Source of the DNA: Nitrosopumilus oxyclinae
Lineage (GTDB): Archaea; Thermoproteota; Nitrososphaeria; Nitrososphaerales; Nitrosopumilaceae
Direction: 5' to 3'
DNA: 64,000 bases
Assembly: GCF_013407165.1 (NCBI RefSeq)
Contig: NZ_CP026994.1
Location: 1,268,187-1,332,186 of the forward strand
Shown here: positions 18,055 through 25,680 of the stretch, piece after piece
Position numbering within the stretch: position 1 is the stretch's first letter
Layout: the number at the start of each line of letters is the position of its first letter
Position numbers and translations under genes: made by a program
The notes under the pieces: generated by a model
Database searches by the model: none
What the model was told of the DNA's origin: nothing
What the model saw: the letters and a program-made list of their open reading frames with translations, nothing else

Positions 18055-18131
18055 AAGAATTAGGAATAATGAACTCCTTTTATCTTTTATTGAATGTAAA
18101 ACAATAATAATTATCAAAGAGATACTTTTGC

Positions 18132-18341
18132 ATGAAGATAAAATGCCCAAAATGCAAAGAAAATGCAGAGTTGGCAATGGATTATTCAGTTGTGAAATGC
18201 GGTTCTTGTGATTTGGATATGAGTTATGGAGAATATGTAAAATTTGTGGCTCATAATGAACCAAAATATTCAGATATTTTAGGAGATTATGCAGCTAGTA
18301 CAGAAGGTCAATCTTCAGGTTCTTTGGATGAATGGGATTAA
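18132..18341 (+). CDS. Small double-CxxC zinc-ribbon protein
   Basis: A 69-residue protein starting MKIKCPKCKENAEL with a second pair, VKCGSCDLD, giving a four-cysteine zinc ribbon in the first 31 residues. The tail is acidic (SLDEWD). It is divergent from the YggX-like gene. Such mini zinc ribbons are frequent in this genome section; target unknown. Confidence 0.72.
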   Translation: MKIKCPKCKENAELAMDYSVVKCGSCDLDMSYGEYVKFVAHNEPKYSDILGDYAASTEGQSSGSLDEWD

Positions 18342-18401
18342 CAAAATAGTGTAATGATTCATCAGATTAAAATAATTAGTTAAACATAATTCTATTCATC
18401 A

Positions 18402-19043
18402 TTGGAGTTTTTATTAGAAAATATTCTGAACTTAGTTGGATTTTTAGTAGGACTTGCTATTGGCATAATGTCATATATTGGATTTAGAAATACAGGGAGT
18501 CCAACATTATTTAGATTAACAATTGCATTTTCTTCAATTAGTTTAGGATTTTTTGTCATATGGACAGGATACATGGTAGAAGACTTTGTTACAAAGACAG
18601 GTAGTGTAGAAAAATGGATTCAAACTTTAGGAATTGCAATTCAAACAGTAGGATATTTTTTTATTGCATTTTCACATAGTATAAAATCATTCTTTCCAAA
18701 ATCTAGTTATTTTAGATCAGTAGGAATATTTCCATTATTTTTAGTGTCATCTGTTCAGTTAGAGCATATTTTCAGATCAATATCATTTATTCTCTTAGCA
18801 TACGGGGCAATTGAAACAATGTTATCATATTTTGAAAATAGGAACAAGGGGGCAATTTCAGTGTCTGTAGGATTAGGGCTTTTAGCATTAGGAGAATTTG
18901 TAGGATGGTATTCATTTGTATTCCCTGAATCAATCCTGTACTCAGCATCAATAATTATCAAAATTGGAGGACTCATAGCATTATTCATTCCAGTGAGCAA
19001 AGTGCCATTAACCAGGATAAAATTTGATAAAGATTTAGAATAA
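18402..19043 (+). CDS. Polytopic membrane protein of unknown function
   Basis: This 213-residue protein starts at TTG and has about seven hydrophobic segments from residue 8 to 200, with short polar loops and an acidic C-terminus. No transporter or redox signature (no conserved His or Cys ligands) is evident. It resembles lineage-specific seven-helix proteins common in ammonia-oxidising archaea, but no function is known to me. Confidence 0.7.
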   Translation: MEFLLENILNLVGFLVGLAIGIMSYIGFRNTGSPTLFRLTIAFSSISLGFFVIWTGYMVEDFVTKTGSVEKWIQTLGIAIQTVGYFFIAFSHSIKSFFPKSSYFRSVGIFPLFLVSSVQLEHIFRSISFILLAYGAIETMLSYFENRNKGAISVSVGLGLLALGEFVGWYSFVFPESILYSASIIIKIGGLIALFIPVSKVPLTRIKFDKDLE

Positions 19044-19163
19044 TTATTCACTAGGCTCAAAATTTTCCAGTATTTTGAATTTGTCAAATTCTTTTATCTT
19101 TTTAGTATATTGGAAAATATCAGTGCCCTCTCATAGAAATTATAACAATTGTAAAGTGTACAA

Positions 19164-19451
19164 ATGGCTGAATATAGAACACATATGAAAATTATTGGAG
19201 ATATTTTAGCAACAACAAGAGATGACTTACAAGATGAAGATGGAGCATCAGTTACATATCTAATTAGAAAAGCTAACATTTCACATTCTAGAATTTCAAC
19301 CATATTGAAAACTCTAGTATCTCAAGGACTTTTAGAAAAAGTTGATAATCAAGGTTCAAATAAATATAAAATTAGTGAACCAGGTAGAGAATTCTTGCAA
19401 GCATATTACAAATTTACAAACTTTGCAGATAATTTTGGATTAAGCATCTAA
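19164..19451 (+). CDS. Winged-helix DNA-binding protein (PhiH1/HTH_45-like)
   Basis: A 95-residue one-domain winged helix: YLIRKANISHSRISTILKTLVSQGLLEKV is helix-turn-helix plus the start of the wing, and NKYKISEPGREFLQAYYKF is the wing and C-terminal helix. A paralogue with the same layout lies at 26350-26631 (SHSRLSKFLENLTGAGLINKI). These proteins probably act as dimeric transcription regulators; targets unknown. Its stop overlaps a tiny opposite-strand frame. Confidence 0.82.
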   Translation: MAEYRTHMKIIGDILATTRDDLQDEDGASVTYLIRKANISHSRISTILKTLVSQGLLEKVDNQGSNKYKISEPGREFLQAYYKFTNFADNFGLSI

Positions 19452-19531
19452 CCTGTAACTTCTTCAGATTCAGCTAAATTATCATCAAAATCATCTTCAA
19501 AATCATTATCTTCATAATCAGTACTGGACAT
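19448..19531 (-). CDS. Possible acidic 27-aa peptide
   Basis: An ATG frame reading MSSTDYEDNDFEDDFDDN and ending SEEVTG, with more than half of residues acidic. A TTTTTAAC element lies about 29 bp upstream of its ATG. It overlaps the convergent winged-helix stop by 4 bp. The composition is non-random but the frame is very short, so this is tentative. Confidence 0.4.
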   Translation of the reverse strand: MSSTDYEDNDFEDDFDDNLAESEEVTG

Positions 19532-19572
19532 ACTTTTCAAAGAAGTGTGTAAACTGTTAAAAACTTATTCAA

Positions 19573-20208
19573 ATGAAAATGATAATTAAAGAAAAAAATG
19601 GTGATTGTGTATTGAAAGTAAATTGTAACAAAGAAGGCATAGAGAAAGCTTCAGAAATAATCAGTAAAGGTGGAATTGTGATTTTCCCAACAGACACAGT
19701 TTATGGGATAGGTTGTGATCCATACAACAAAGAATCAGTAGAGAGAATCTATAAAATTAAATCCAGAGATATCAGCAAATCAGTTCCAGTTTTAACATAT
19801 TCAATAGAAACTGCTGAAAAAATAGTTGAATTTGATCAATTAACTAAAAAAATTGTTGAAAAATTTTGGCCTGGCCCACTAACAGTGATTTTAAAAGTTA
19901 CAGATAAAAAAATCAAAGAATCATTGAACTTGAAAAATAAAATTGCAATTAGAGTTCCTGATCATAAATGTACATTAGAATTATTAAAAAAATGTAATTT
20001 TCTTGTAGGAACTAGTGCAAATATTTCTGGAGATTTGCCATATACAAATCCAGAAAAATGTTTGGAAAATTTAGAAAACTATGATATTTTTGTTGATGGT
20101 GGAATTATTACAAGTAAAGGAGAATCAACAATTATAGAAATAGAAAATAAGCAGATCAAAATAATCCGGGAAGGTTCTTTAACTAAAGATGAAATTTTAC
20201 AATCATGA
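19573..20208 (+). CDS. tsaC: Threonylcarbamoyl-AMP synthase (Sua5/YrdC family)
   Basis: Makes threonylcarbamoyl-AMP, the donor for the t6A modification of ANN-decoding tRNAs. The YrdC fold is shown by GGIVIFPTDTVYGIGCDP, IKSRDISKSVPVL and LVGTSANISGD. At 211 residues it has only the YrdC domain and lacks the Sua5 C-terminal domain. The KEOPS complex uses the product, and a Cgi121-containing gene lies about 500 bp downstream on the other strand. It overlaps the next gene by 4 bp. Confidence 0.92.
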   Translation: MKMIIKEKNGDCVLKVNCNKEGIEKASEIISKGGIVIFPTDTVYGIGCDPYNKESVERIYKIKSRDISKSVPVLTYSIETAEKIVEFDQLTKKIVEKFWPGPLTVILKVTDKKIKESLNLKNKIAIRVPDHKCTLELLKKCNFLVGTSANISGDLPYTNPEKCLENLENYDIFVDGGIITSKGESTIIEIENKQIKIIREGSLTKDEILQS

Positions 20209-20726
20209 ATCTAATAATTACTTGTCCTAGGCACCTTGAACCAGAAACGGAAGAAGAATTAATCGATATTTTAGGAGAATTAGGGGATTCTGATGTCAAG
20301 ATTACAATTACCAACATGTCAGGAATATTGACTGCCGAAACAAAACTTGATCCCATAGAAGTTGTAAGGAAAATTAAAGAAATGCTTCTAGATGAACCAT
20401 GGAGTGTAAGGTATTGTAAAAGAATCATTCCAATACAGAAAGTTATTGAATCAAAAATTGAAGAAATTGAAAAAAGTGTTGCAGAATTATCAAATCAAAT
20501 TTTAGATGAGGAAACATATAGAATATCAATTGAAAAAAGAAATTCAGATTTATCAAGTAAAGAGATTATCACAAAAATTGCTAACAATATAAAAAACAAA
20601 GTCTCTCTAGAATTCCCAGATAAAGTTCTATTAATTGAAATTTTAGGCAATAAAACAGGAGTGTCTATCCTAAAAAAATCAGATATTCTAAGTACAGAGA
20701 AAACTAAGCGAAGTATGTCAGAGTAA
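20205..20726 (+). CDS. THUMP-domain protein (Tan1-like)
   Basis: The 173 residues start with LIITCPRHLEPETEEELIDIL and contain DPIEVVRKIKEMLLDEP and later YRISIEKRNSDLSSKEIITKIANNI, the pattern of the archaeal THUMP proteins related to Tan1, which bind tRNA and support N4-acetylcytidine formation in eukaryotes. No catalytic domain is attached, so it is probably an adaptor. It is translationally coupled to tsaC (ATGA), supporting a role in tRNA modification, and its end overlaps the convergent Cgi121 fusion. Confidence 0.82.
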   Translation: MNLIITCPRHLEPETEEELIDILGELGDSDVKITITNMSGILTAETKLDPIEVVRKIKEMLLDEPWSVRYCKRIIPIQKVIESKIEEIEKSVAELSNQILDEETYRISIEKRNSDLSSKEIITKIANNIKNKVSLEFPDKVLLIEILGNKTGVSILKKSDILSTEKTKRSMSE

Positions 20727-21491
20727 TACAGCAGCTTTTTCAACTAAAATATCTGCCAAAGGATTTTTTGAAATAATTGAATCAGTATGTTTTGTTGTTA
20801 TTTTAAATCGTTTTTTTAGAAAAGATTCATTATTTTTTGAAAACATTGGAATTGATATTGACTTTAATTCAAGATGTAGTGAATTTAGAGTTTTTTTATT
20901 TCCAATTGCAATAATTGTAAAATTTGTATTAGGTTTTATTCCAACATTTTTAATTGCATCAGAAATTTGTGTAGTTAAAGCAAATCTCATTAAAATATCA
21001 GTTTCAAGTTTGTTTGAAAGTAAAATATTATTTTTTTCAGATTCAATAGACAAAGAAACAATTTTTTTTAAATGATAGTTGTTTAGAATATAATTACTAG
21101 ATACGGCCTGAATTATAATTTTAGGATATTTTTTTCTTATGTTATCGATGAATTTCATATCAATTGTTTTTTGACCTTTAATTTCGATAGCATAGATTAT
21201 TTTTTTAGAAAATTCAAAATTTATTTTTTTTGATGCTCCTCCATGAATTACAGGGATAATACTTACAAGATCATTTTCTTTTATTATTGTAGATTTTCCA
21301 TCCATTGCAGAAGAATCAGCACCATTAATTGCAATCAATACATTATCAGTGTCAAGTTCAGGTGTGTCTGCAGGTTTTAGTTTTAATAATAAATTGATCA
21401 ATTCCTGAATGCTCAGATTAGATTGTTCAATTTTCAATTGTTCTATTGGAAAAGATTTTTTTGCACCACCTACAAATTTTACAGTAAACAT
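20718..21491 (-). CDS. Ubiquitin-like (MoaD/ThiS/SAMP) domain fused to KEOPS subunit Cgi121
   Basis: Residues 1-85 form a beta-grasp ubiquitin-like domain: VLIAINGADSSAMDGKST then LVSIIPVIHGG is the classical MoaD/ThiS/SAMP ending, with the diglycine at residues 84-85 lying inside the chain instead of at the C-terminus. Residues about 92-257 match Cgi121: KIIIQAVSSNYILNNYHL, then MRFALTTQISDAIKNVGI and NFTIIAIGN. Cgi121 helps KEOPS make t6A in tRNA. The fusion joins sulfur-carrier/protein-modifier chemistry to a tRNA-modification subunit. It converges on tsaC and the THUMP gene. Whether it is cleaved after Gly-Gly is unknown. Confidence 0.82.
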   Translation of the reverse strand: MFTVKFVGGAKKSFPIEQLKIEQSNLSIQELINLLLKLKPADTPELDTDNVLIAINGADSSAMDGKSTIIKENDLVSIIPVIHGGASKKINFEFSKKIIYAIEIKGQKTIDMKFIDNIRKKYPKIIIQAVSSNYILNNYHLKKIVSLSIESEKNNILLSNKLETDILMRFALTTQISDAIKNVGIKPNTNFTIIAIGNKKTLNSLHLELKSISIPMFSKNNESFLKKRFKITTKHTDSIISKNPLADILVEKAAVLL

Positions 21492-21530
21492 ATCTATCTA
21501 ATTTAAAATTGAGAAATTATATTTAATGTA

Positions 21531-21893
21531 TTATTCTGTTTTTTCTTCAGCAGTCTCAGAAGGTATTTCTTCAGGAGTTGATTCAACTACTGTCTCTGTT
21601 GCTTCAACAGTTTCTACTCCTTCTACCACAACATCTTCAGTCATTTCTATTTCAGATTTTTCTTCTGCTTGTTGTTCAGCTTTTGATGCTGTAATTCTAG
21701 CCTGTTTGGCTTTTTCTTCACGAACTTCTTTTTTAATAAATTTAGTAATATAACCTGCAATTTCATTTTTCAAACCTTTAGAACGTACAATAGATACTTG
21801 ATCTAAGGCTTTTTTATTATCTGCAAAATCTTCACCAAATTTGGTTTTGTGATCTACTAGAACTTCATATGAAAGTCGCTTTATTCTATCCAC
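21531..21893 (-). CDS. rps17e: 30S ribosomal protein S17e with acidic C-terminal tail
   Basis: A small-subunit protein found in archaea and eukaryotes. The core (MDRIKRLSYEVLVDHKTKFG, then DQVSIVRSKGLKNEIAGYITKFIKK) is complete in about 65 residues; a further 55-residue E/T/V-rich acidic tail follows, which typical archaeal S17e lacks. The frame opens to 21935, but the TATA box TATTTTATA at 21915-21923 lies inside that extension, and the GTG at 21893 is 26 bp downstream of it and matches the usual N-terminus, so a leaderless GTG start is chosen. Confidence 0.9.
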   Translation of the reverse strand: MDRIKRLSYEVLVDHKTKFGEDFADNKKALDQVSIVRSKGLKNEIAGYITKFIKKEVREEKAKQARITASKAEQQAEEKSEIEMTEDVVVEGVETVEATETVVESTPEEIPSETAEEKTE

Positions 21894-21914
21894 TAATCGA
21901 TTACATGAGGGGGG

Positions 21915-21923
21915 TATTTTATA
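21915..21923 (-). promoter_or_regulatory. TATA box of rps17e
   Basis: TATAAAATA on the minus strand, centred 26 bp before the GTG at 21893. It overlaps the 3' end of the upstream tatD frame, so S17e can be transcribed separately from within that gene. Confidence 0.65.
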
Positions 21924-21924
21924 C

Positions 21925-22680
21925 CTATATTCCAAGAAATGAGTTTGAATTTGATTCTAACAAGGTTGCCATATCATCAAAAGATTTACCTAAAATTTTT
22001 GAAGCACAAAAAATCACACTAGGTATAAAGCTGATTTGTCCGGATTTCATATCAAAACATCTAGAAAATCTCACAGGCCCATCGGTTTCAACAAGGATTT
22101 GAGATTCATCAGTTTTTGACAATAAAGTTTGCTTATCATTTGCATAAATCATTACTGGTCCAAAAGATACAAAAAATCCCATGTCCATGGCTTTTTGAAG
22201 TTGTTTTTTACTTCCATCAAACCAATGCAATAATGCATGTTTTGTATCATACGAAGTCATAATTTCAAAAACATCATCAAGACTTTTTCTTGAATGGATG
22301 GATACAGGTTTGTTGAATTTTTCAGCAAATGATAATAATGTTTCAAATACATTATTTTGTTTTATTGCATCTTCATTTTTGGTAACATAAGTTGGATCTA
22401 ATCCAATTTCACCTATCCCAGAAATATGATCATGATTATCTTCAATTAATTTGGAAATATTTTCTAGTTCTTCATTTGCACATTCAGGATGAATTCCTAT
22501 GAATGGTAAAATTAGATTGCTTTTTTTAGCAAGTTCTAATGTCTGTATTGAATTATTGTAATCCATAGACACACAACATGCTTTAATTTTTAAAAATTCC
22601 ATTTGTTTTAAGATAAATTCCATATCAGAAACATATTCTGGATCAGACAAATGTATGTGAGAATCAAAATACCAAGTCAT
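21925..22680 (-). CDS. TatD-family metal-dependent hydrolase
   Basis: A TIM-barrel metalloenzyme of the TatD DNase family. The metal ligands appear in order: DSHIHLSD (HxH), SGIGEIGLD (Glu), KPVSIHSRKS (His), ALLHWFDGS (His) and LVETDGPV (Asp). At 251 residues it is of normal length. TatD proteins show 3'-5' exonuclease activity, but the physiological role in archaea is open. The gene ends within the promoter of rps17e. Confidence 0.87.
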   Translation of the reverse strand: MTWYFDSHIHLSDPEYVSDMEFILKQMEFLKIKACCVSMDYNNSIQTLELAKKSNLILPFIGIHPECANEELENISKLIEDNHDHISGIGEIGLDPTYVTKNEDAIKQNNVFETLLSFAEKFNKPVSIHSRKSLDDVFEIMTSYDTKHALLHWFDGSKKQLQKAMDMGFFVSFGPVMIYANDKQTLLSKTDESQILVETDGPVRFSRCFDMKSGQISFIPSVIFCASKILGKSFDDMATLLESNSNSFLGI

Positions 22681-22776
22681 TTCTTTAAAAATTATTCAAA
22701 TAGTCTGTATAAATCGATTCCTTAGTGATATTTTTTCACTCATTATCTTTTTTCGGAAAAAATTAAAACTAAATTC

Positions 22777-22998
22777 ATGAAATCATCAGAATTAGGGTTA
22801 TCTGCAATGTATAGAATTCTAAAAAAAGCAGGTGCAGAGAGGGTTAGTGATGAGTCTGCAGAAGAATTAAGAAGGACAATTGAAGAAATTGCAGATGGTA
22901 TTGCTAAAAGTGCAGTAGATATGGCTTCCCATGCTAGTAGAAAAACGGTAAAAGGGGAAGATGTGAAGTTGGCTTCTAAACCATTTAACAAATTCTAA
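22777..22998 (+). CDS. Archaeal histone
   Basis: A 73-residue histone fold without tails: [20 protein letters not shown] as helix 1 to loop, then a long helix 2 ([24 protein letters not shown]) and [12 protein letters not shown] as loop 2 to helix 3, including the conserved R-T/D-type loop and RKT DNA contact. It would form dimers that wrap DNA. It is the only histone gene in the window and is transcribed away from tatD. Confidence 0.94.
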   Translation: MKSSELGLSAMYRILKKAGAERVSDESAEELRRTIEEIADGIAKSAVDMASHASRKTVKGEDVKLASKPFNKF

Positions 22999-23037
22999 TC
23001 TAAAGAGTTTAATTGTTCATTTTGTGTTTTTTAAAAC

Positions 23038-23109
23038 GGTACTCTGGCAGAACGGTTATGCGTGAGCCTGCAAAGCTTATACAAGGGGGTTCGACTCCCT
23101 CGGGTACCT
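23038..23109 (+). tRNA. tRNA-Cys (GCA)
   Basis: Full cloverleaf: acceptor GGTACTC/GGGTACC, D stem GCA/TGC, anticodon stem TGAGC/GCTTA with loop CTGCAAA (anticodon GCA), and T arm GGGGG-TTCGACT-CCCTC. CCA is not encoded and no intron is present. It ends one base before the stop of the convergent cupredoxin gene. Confidence 0.95.
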
Positions 23110-23520
23110 TTATCCTACTACGACCTGTCCCTGCATCCAAGGATGAAGAGTACAAAAATAATCATAAGTGCCTTCTTCATTAAAATCAAAAGTAAATGAT
23201 TCGTATGGATCTAAATGCCCACTATCAAATAGATCAGAAGGCTCACCATAAAATCCCGAAGTAACACTATGAAATGCAGAATCTTCATTTAACCAAGTAA
23301 CTTGATTTCCAGAATCAATGGTAATTATAGATGGAATGTAACATCTGTCAAACTCCTCACATCCAGGACGAGAAGATTTTGTTGACATTATAACATCCCC
23401 TGTAACAACTACTTCAGGTTCTTGAGGGATTTTCTCCATAGAAGAATCAAAAGTAACTAAACCAATTATGATAATTACAAAAACAATTACAATTCCAGTT
23501 AAGATTATTTTTTTTAGCAA
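23110..23520 (-). CDS. Membrane-anchored blue copper protein (plastocyanin-like)
   Basis: A small exported cupredoxin. An uncleaved or signal-anchor helix (residues 4-24) precedes a beta-sandwich with all type 1 copper ligands: His in AFHSVTSG, then Cys, His and Met in FCTLHPWMQGQ. A C-rich insert, PGCEEFDRCYIPS, may form a disulfide. Ammonia-oxidising archaea carry many such proteins as probable extracellular electron carriers in place of c-type cytochromes; the partner is unknown. Its stop codon directly abuts tRNA-Cys. Confidence 0.9.
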   Translation of the reverse strand: MLKKIILTGIVIVFVIIIIGLVTFDSSMEKIPQEPEVVVTGDVIMSTKSSRPGCEEFDRCYIPSIITIDSGNQVTWLNEDSAFHSVTSGFYGEPSDLFDSGHLDPYESFTFDFNEEGTYDYFCTLHPWMQGQVVVG

Positions 23521-23595
23521 ATCACATCATTTCCTTTTCAGAGTTATTACATAATTACCCAATTCTCTAAATATATAACATATTAGAAGACATAA

Positions 23596-25347
23596 TTGGC
23601 TCAAAACGGAAATGGATTGTTAGAATACATACCTGGCTCTCACACATTATTAGTTCAAAAGAATTCCAGTCCACCTCTGGAAGGATTTGCAGAGAACATA
23701 CAAGAAAGTATTCATGAATATGCTGAAAATTCAAAAAGCGAAGTAGAGAAAGGAAACAATTTTCTTCAATGGATTCTAACAAGAGTTTTTGAGGCTACTG
23801 AAGACGATGCTGCAGATGCAATTGTAGATGGAGCAAATGATCTTGGAATTGATGCCTACCTTCCAGTAGATTTTTCAGATAACACTATTAGATTATTCCA
23901 ATCAAAATATGGAACCTCGCATTCTCTAGAAGCTATAGCTAAATTCAAAGAAGATGCAAAAAGATTACTTGCAAAAGATGTAGTAAACATGAGACCTGAA
24001 CTTGCCCAACTTGTTACTAAAATTAAAGAAAAAAATCTAAAGATAAAATGCTGTTATGTTACAGATCAAGATGTAGATTATTCAGATGATTTGGTAGAAA
24101 TCATTGATCAAAAAGTAATAATTCAAAAATTATGGGATAGAATAAAAAAACCAGCAGCAGGAAAAAAATCATCAATTAAATTAGAAAGGATGTTAAGACA
24201 CGAAAACACCATACTAGGAATTTTAAAGCTACGTGAATTGACAGAATTTGTAAGTAAGAATAGAGATTATGTCTTTGAATCCAACATTAGACAATGGATG
24301 CAATTTAAAACTACAGTTAACAAAGGGTTAAGAGAAACATTGCAAAGTAATCCAGGCAAATTTTTCTTTTACAACAATGGAATAACTATTGTAGTTAGTG
24401 ATTTTTCAGAATTAGGAGAAAATTTGATTGAACTACATGCACCCCAAATTGTTAACGGAGCACAAACATCAAATTCCATCCTTGATCATTCTAAGAGAAC
24501 AAAAAATATGGATGGTTCAATGACTGTTACAATAATCAAAGCAGACGATGAACAAGAACAAAATAACATTACAAAGTATAGAAATTCCCAAAACTCAGTT
24601 AGAGGAAAAGATTTAGTTTCATTAATGGATTTTCATAAATCAGTTAAATCGCAGTTGAAAAGTTGTGGTTATTTTTATGAAATTCAAGCAGGTTCTTTTG
24701 ATACTAAAACAAAATCAAAACAATGTGAATATGTGGGAGACGCAATATACAATAGTTATCTTCCAGATAATCATAAGAAAGTTATTGTTGCAAAAGATGC
24801 AATTCAATCTTTAGTTGCAGGAATTGAACAAAGACCTACAGAAGCATATAGTTCACCAGCGCAATTTCTTCCAAGAGGAAGTAAGTATGATGATATATTC
24901 AATGATAATCTCAAAGACGATTATCGAATTTTGCTATATCCGTATCTTGTAAAAGAATATGCAAAAAAGTCATTAAAATATGGAAAACAAGGCGGGCATA
25001 AAACAAAAAGATATGCAACTTTATTTTTTGTTGCAGTGTATTTTAGAATTCTTCATAAAAAAATTCTAGAATCAAATGGTGATTTTAAAGGAGACATTAG
25101 GAAATTAGAACCTATTTTTCGTAGTTTCAAACTAAATTCTAGAATTTTAAAGATTACAGATGTAGTAGTAACTAAATTTCTTGAAGATACAGTAGTTGAT
25201 GATGAGATTGAATTGGCAAATACCAAGCATAACTTCTTCTCACAACATGTATGGAATGATGCAATGCTTCGTGTAATTGATAAAAAAATCAGACAAGGGG
25301 AAGATGAAATCTTAGCATTGAAAAAACTCACAACTAGTTTATTCTAA
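23596..25347 (+). CDS. AIPR-family protein (abortive-infection type)
   Basis: A 583-residue soluble protein. The N-terminal 130 residues include NDLGIDAYLPVDF then IRLFQSKYG, a D...QxK pattern like a PD-(D/E)xK nuclease core. The middle, FFFYNNGITIVVSDF and HAPQIVNGAQTSNSI, is the hallmark of the AIPR domain, linked to abortive-infection phage resistance. No partner methylase or second toxin gene adjoins it. The start is TTG 23596, 25 bp after TATA-like AAATATATAA (about 23568-23577), so it is leaderless. A defence role is inferred from the family. Confidence 0.85.
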   Translation: MAQNGNGLLEYIPGSHTLLVQKNSSPPLEGFAENIQESIHEYAENSKSEVEKGNNFLQWILTRVFEATEDDAADAIVDGANDLGIDAYLPVDFSDNTIRLFQSKYGTSHSLEAIAKFKEDAKRLLAKDVVNMRPELAQLVTKIKEKNLKIKCCYVTDQDVDYSDDLVEIIDQKVIIQKLWDRIKKPAAGKKSSIKLERMLRHENTILGILKLRELTEFVSKNRDYVFESNIRQWMQFKTTVNKGLRETLQSNPGKFFFYNNGITIVVSDFSELGENLIELHAPQIVNGAQTSNSILDHSKRTKNMDGSMTVTIIKADDEQEQNNITKYRNSQNSVRGKDLVSLMDFHKSVKSQLKSCGYFYEIQAGSFDTKTKSKQCEYVGDAIYNSYLPDNHKKVIVAKDAIQSLVAGIEQRPTEAYSSPAQFLPRGSKYDDIFNDNLKDDYRILLYPYLVKEYAKKSLKYGKQGGHKTKRYATLFFVAVYFRILHKKILESNGDFKGDIRKLEPIFRSFKLNSRILKITDVVVTKFLEDTVVDDEIELANTKHNFFSQHVWNDAMLRVIDKKIRQGEDEILALKKLTTSLF

Positions 25348-25354
25348 TTTCAAA

Positions 25355-25414
25355 GGTAGAAGCCCAACCAAGTAAAAATCTTGCAGGAGGTTTACATTGG
25401 TCAGACTGCCTACC
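25355..25414. ncRNA. Candidate small structured RNA, H/ACA-like hairpin
   Basis: A 60-nt foldable element in the spacer after the AIPR gene. The outer stem is GGTAG/CTACC, then a 7x8 internal loop, then ACCAA-GTAAA pairing TTTAC-(A)-TTGGT, closed by a 14-nt loop. This resembles the pocket of an H/ACA guide. No clear ACA box follows on either strand. On the minus strand a TATA-like GTTAAATATT centred near 25440 would place transcription start at 25414. Confidence 0.35.
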
Positions 25415-25510
25415 TAAATTGAATATAAAGCAGTAATATTTAACATAATTTTTTCAAGTATGATTTAATCGGGAATGTTTTTTATATCGAGTTAAAAAAG
25501 CAATGTCACT

Positions 25511-25678
25511 TTGGGTAAAAAAGAAAAATGTGTGATTTGTAGTGAAACCATAGAATTGCACTTTAAAGCAATGGAAGAATGGAAAATTGACGGTACATTA
25601 TGTGGTAAATGTTATTCAAAACAACTCAATGAATATTATCCAGGGGAACACGTTAGAGTAAACAAGCATTTAGATTAA
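25511..25678 (+). CDS. Zinc-ribbon mini-protein (55 aa)
   Basis: A TTG-started frame with two cysteine pairs, CVICSETIELH and LCGKCYSKQL, typical of a small zinc finger, with WKIDG between them. TTTTTATA at about 25479-25486 is 26 bp upstream of the TTG, matching a leaderless start; an ATG at 25503 in another frame stops after ten codons. Its end lies 2 bp from the convergent 194-residue gene. Function unknown. Confidence 0.72.
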   Translation: MGKKEKCVICSETIELHFKAMEEWKIDGTLCGKCYSKQLNEYYPGEHVRVNKHLD

Positions 25679-25680
25679 TT

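Noticed and set aside
18055-18264. Upstream extension of the YggX-like protein
   Set aside because: The extension is not protein-like (hydrophobic Leu/Ile/Ser/His run) and overlaps the divergent zinc-ribbon gene; ATG 18054 fits better.
21894-21935. N-terminal extension of S17e
   Set aside because: Contains the TATA box of the gene and residues absent from the S17e family.
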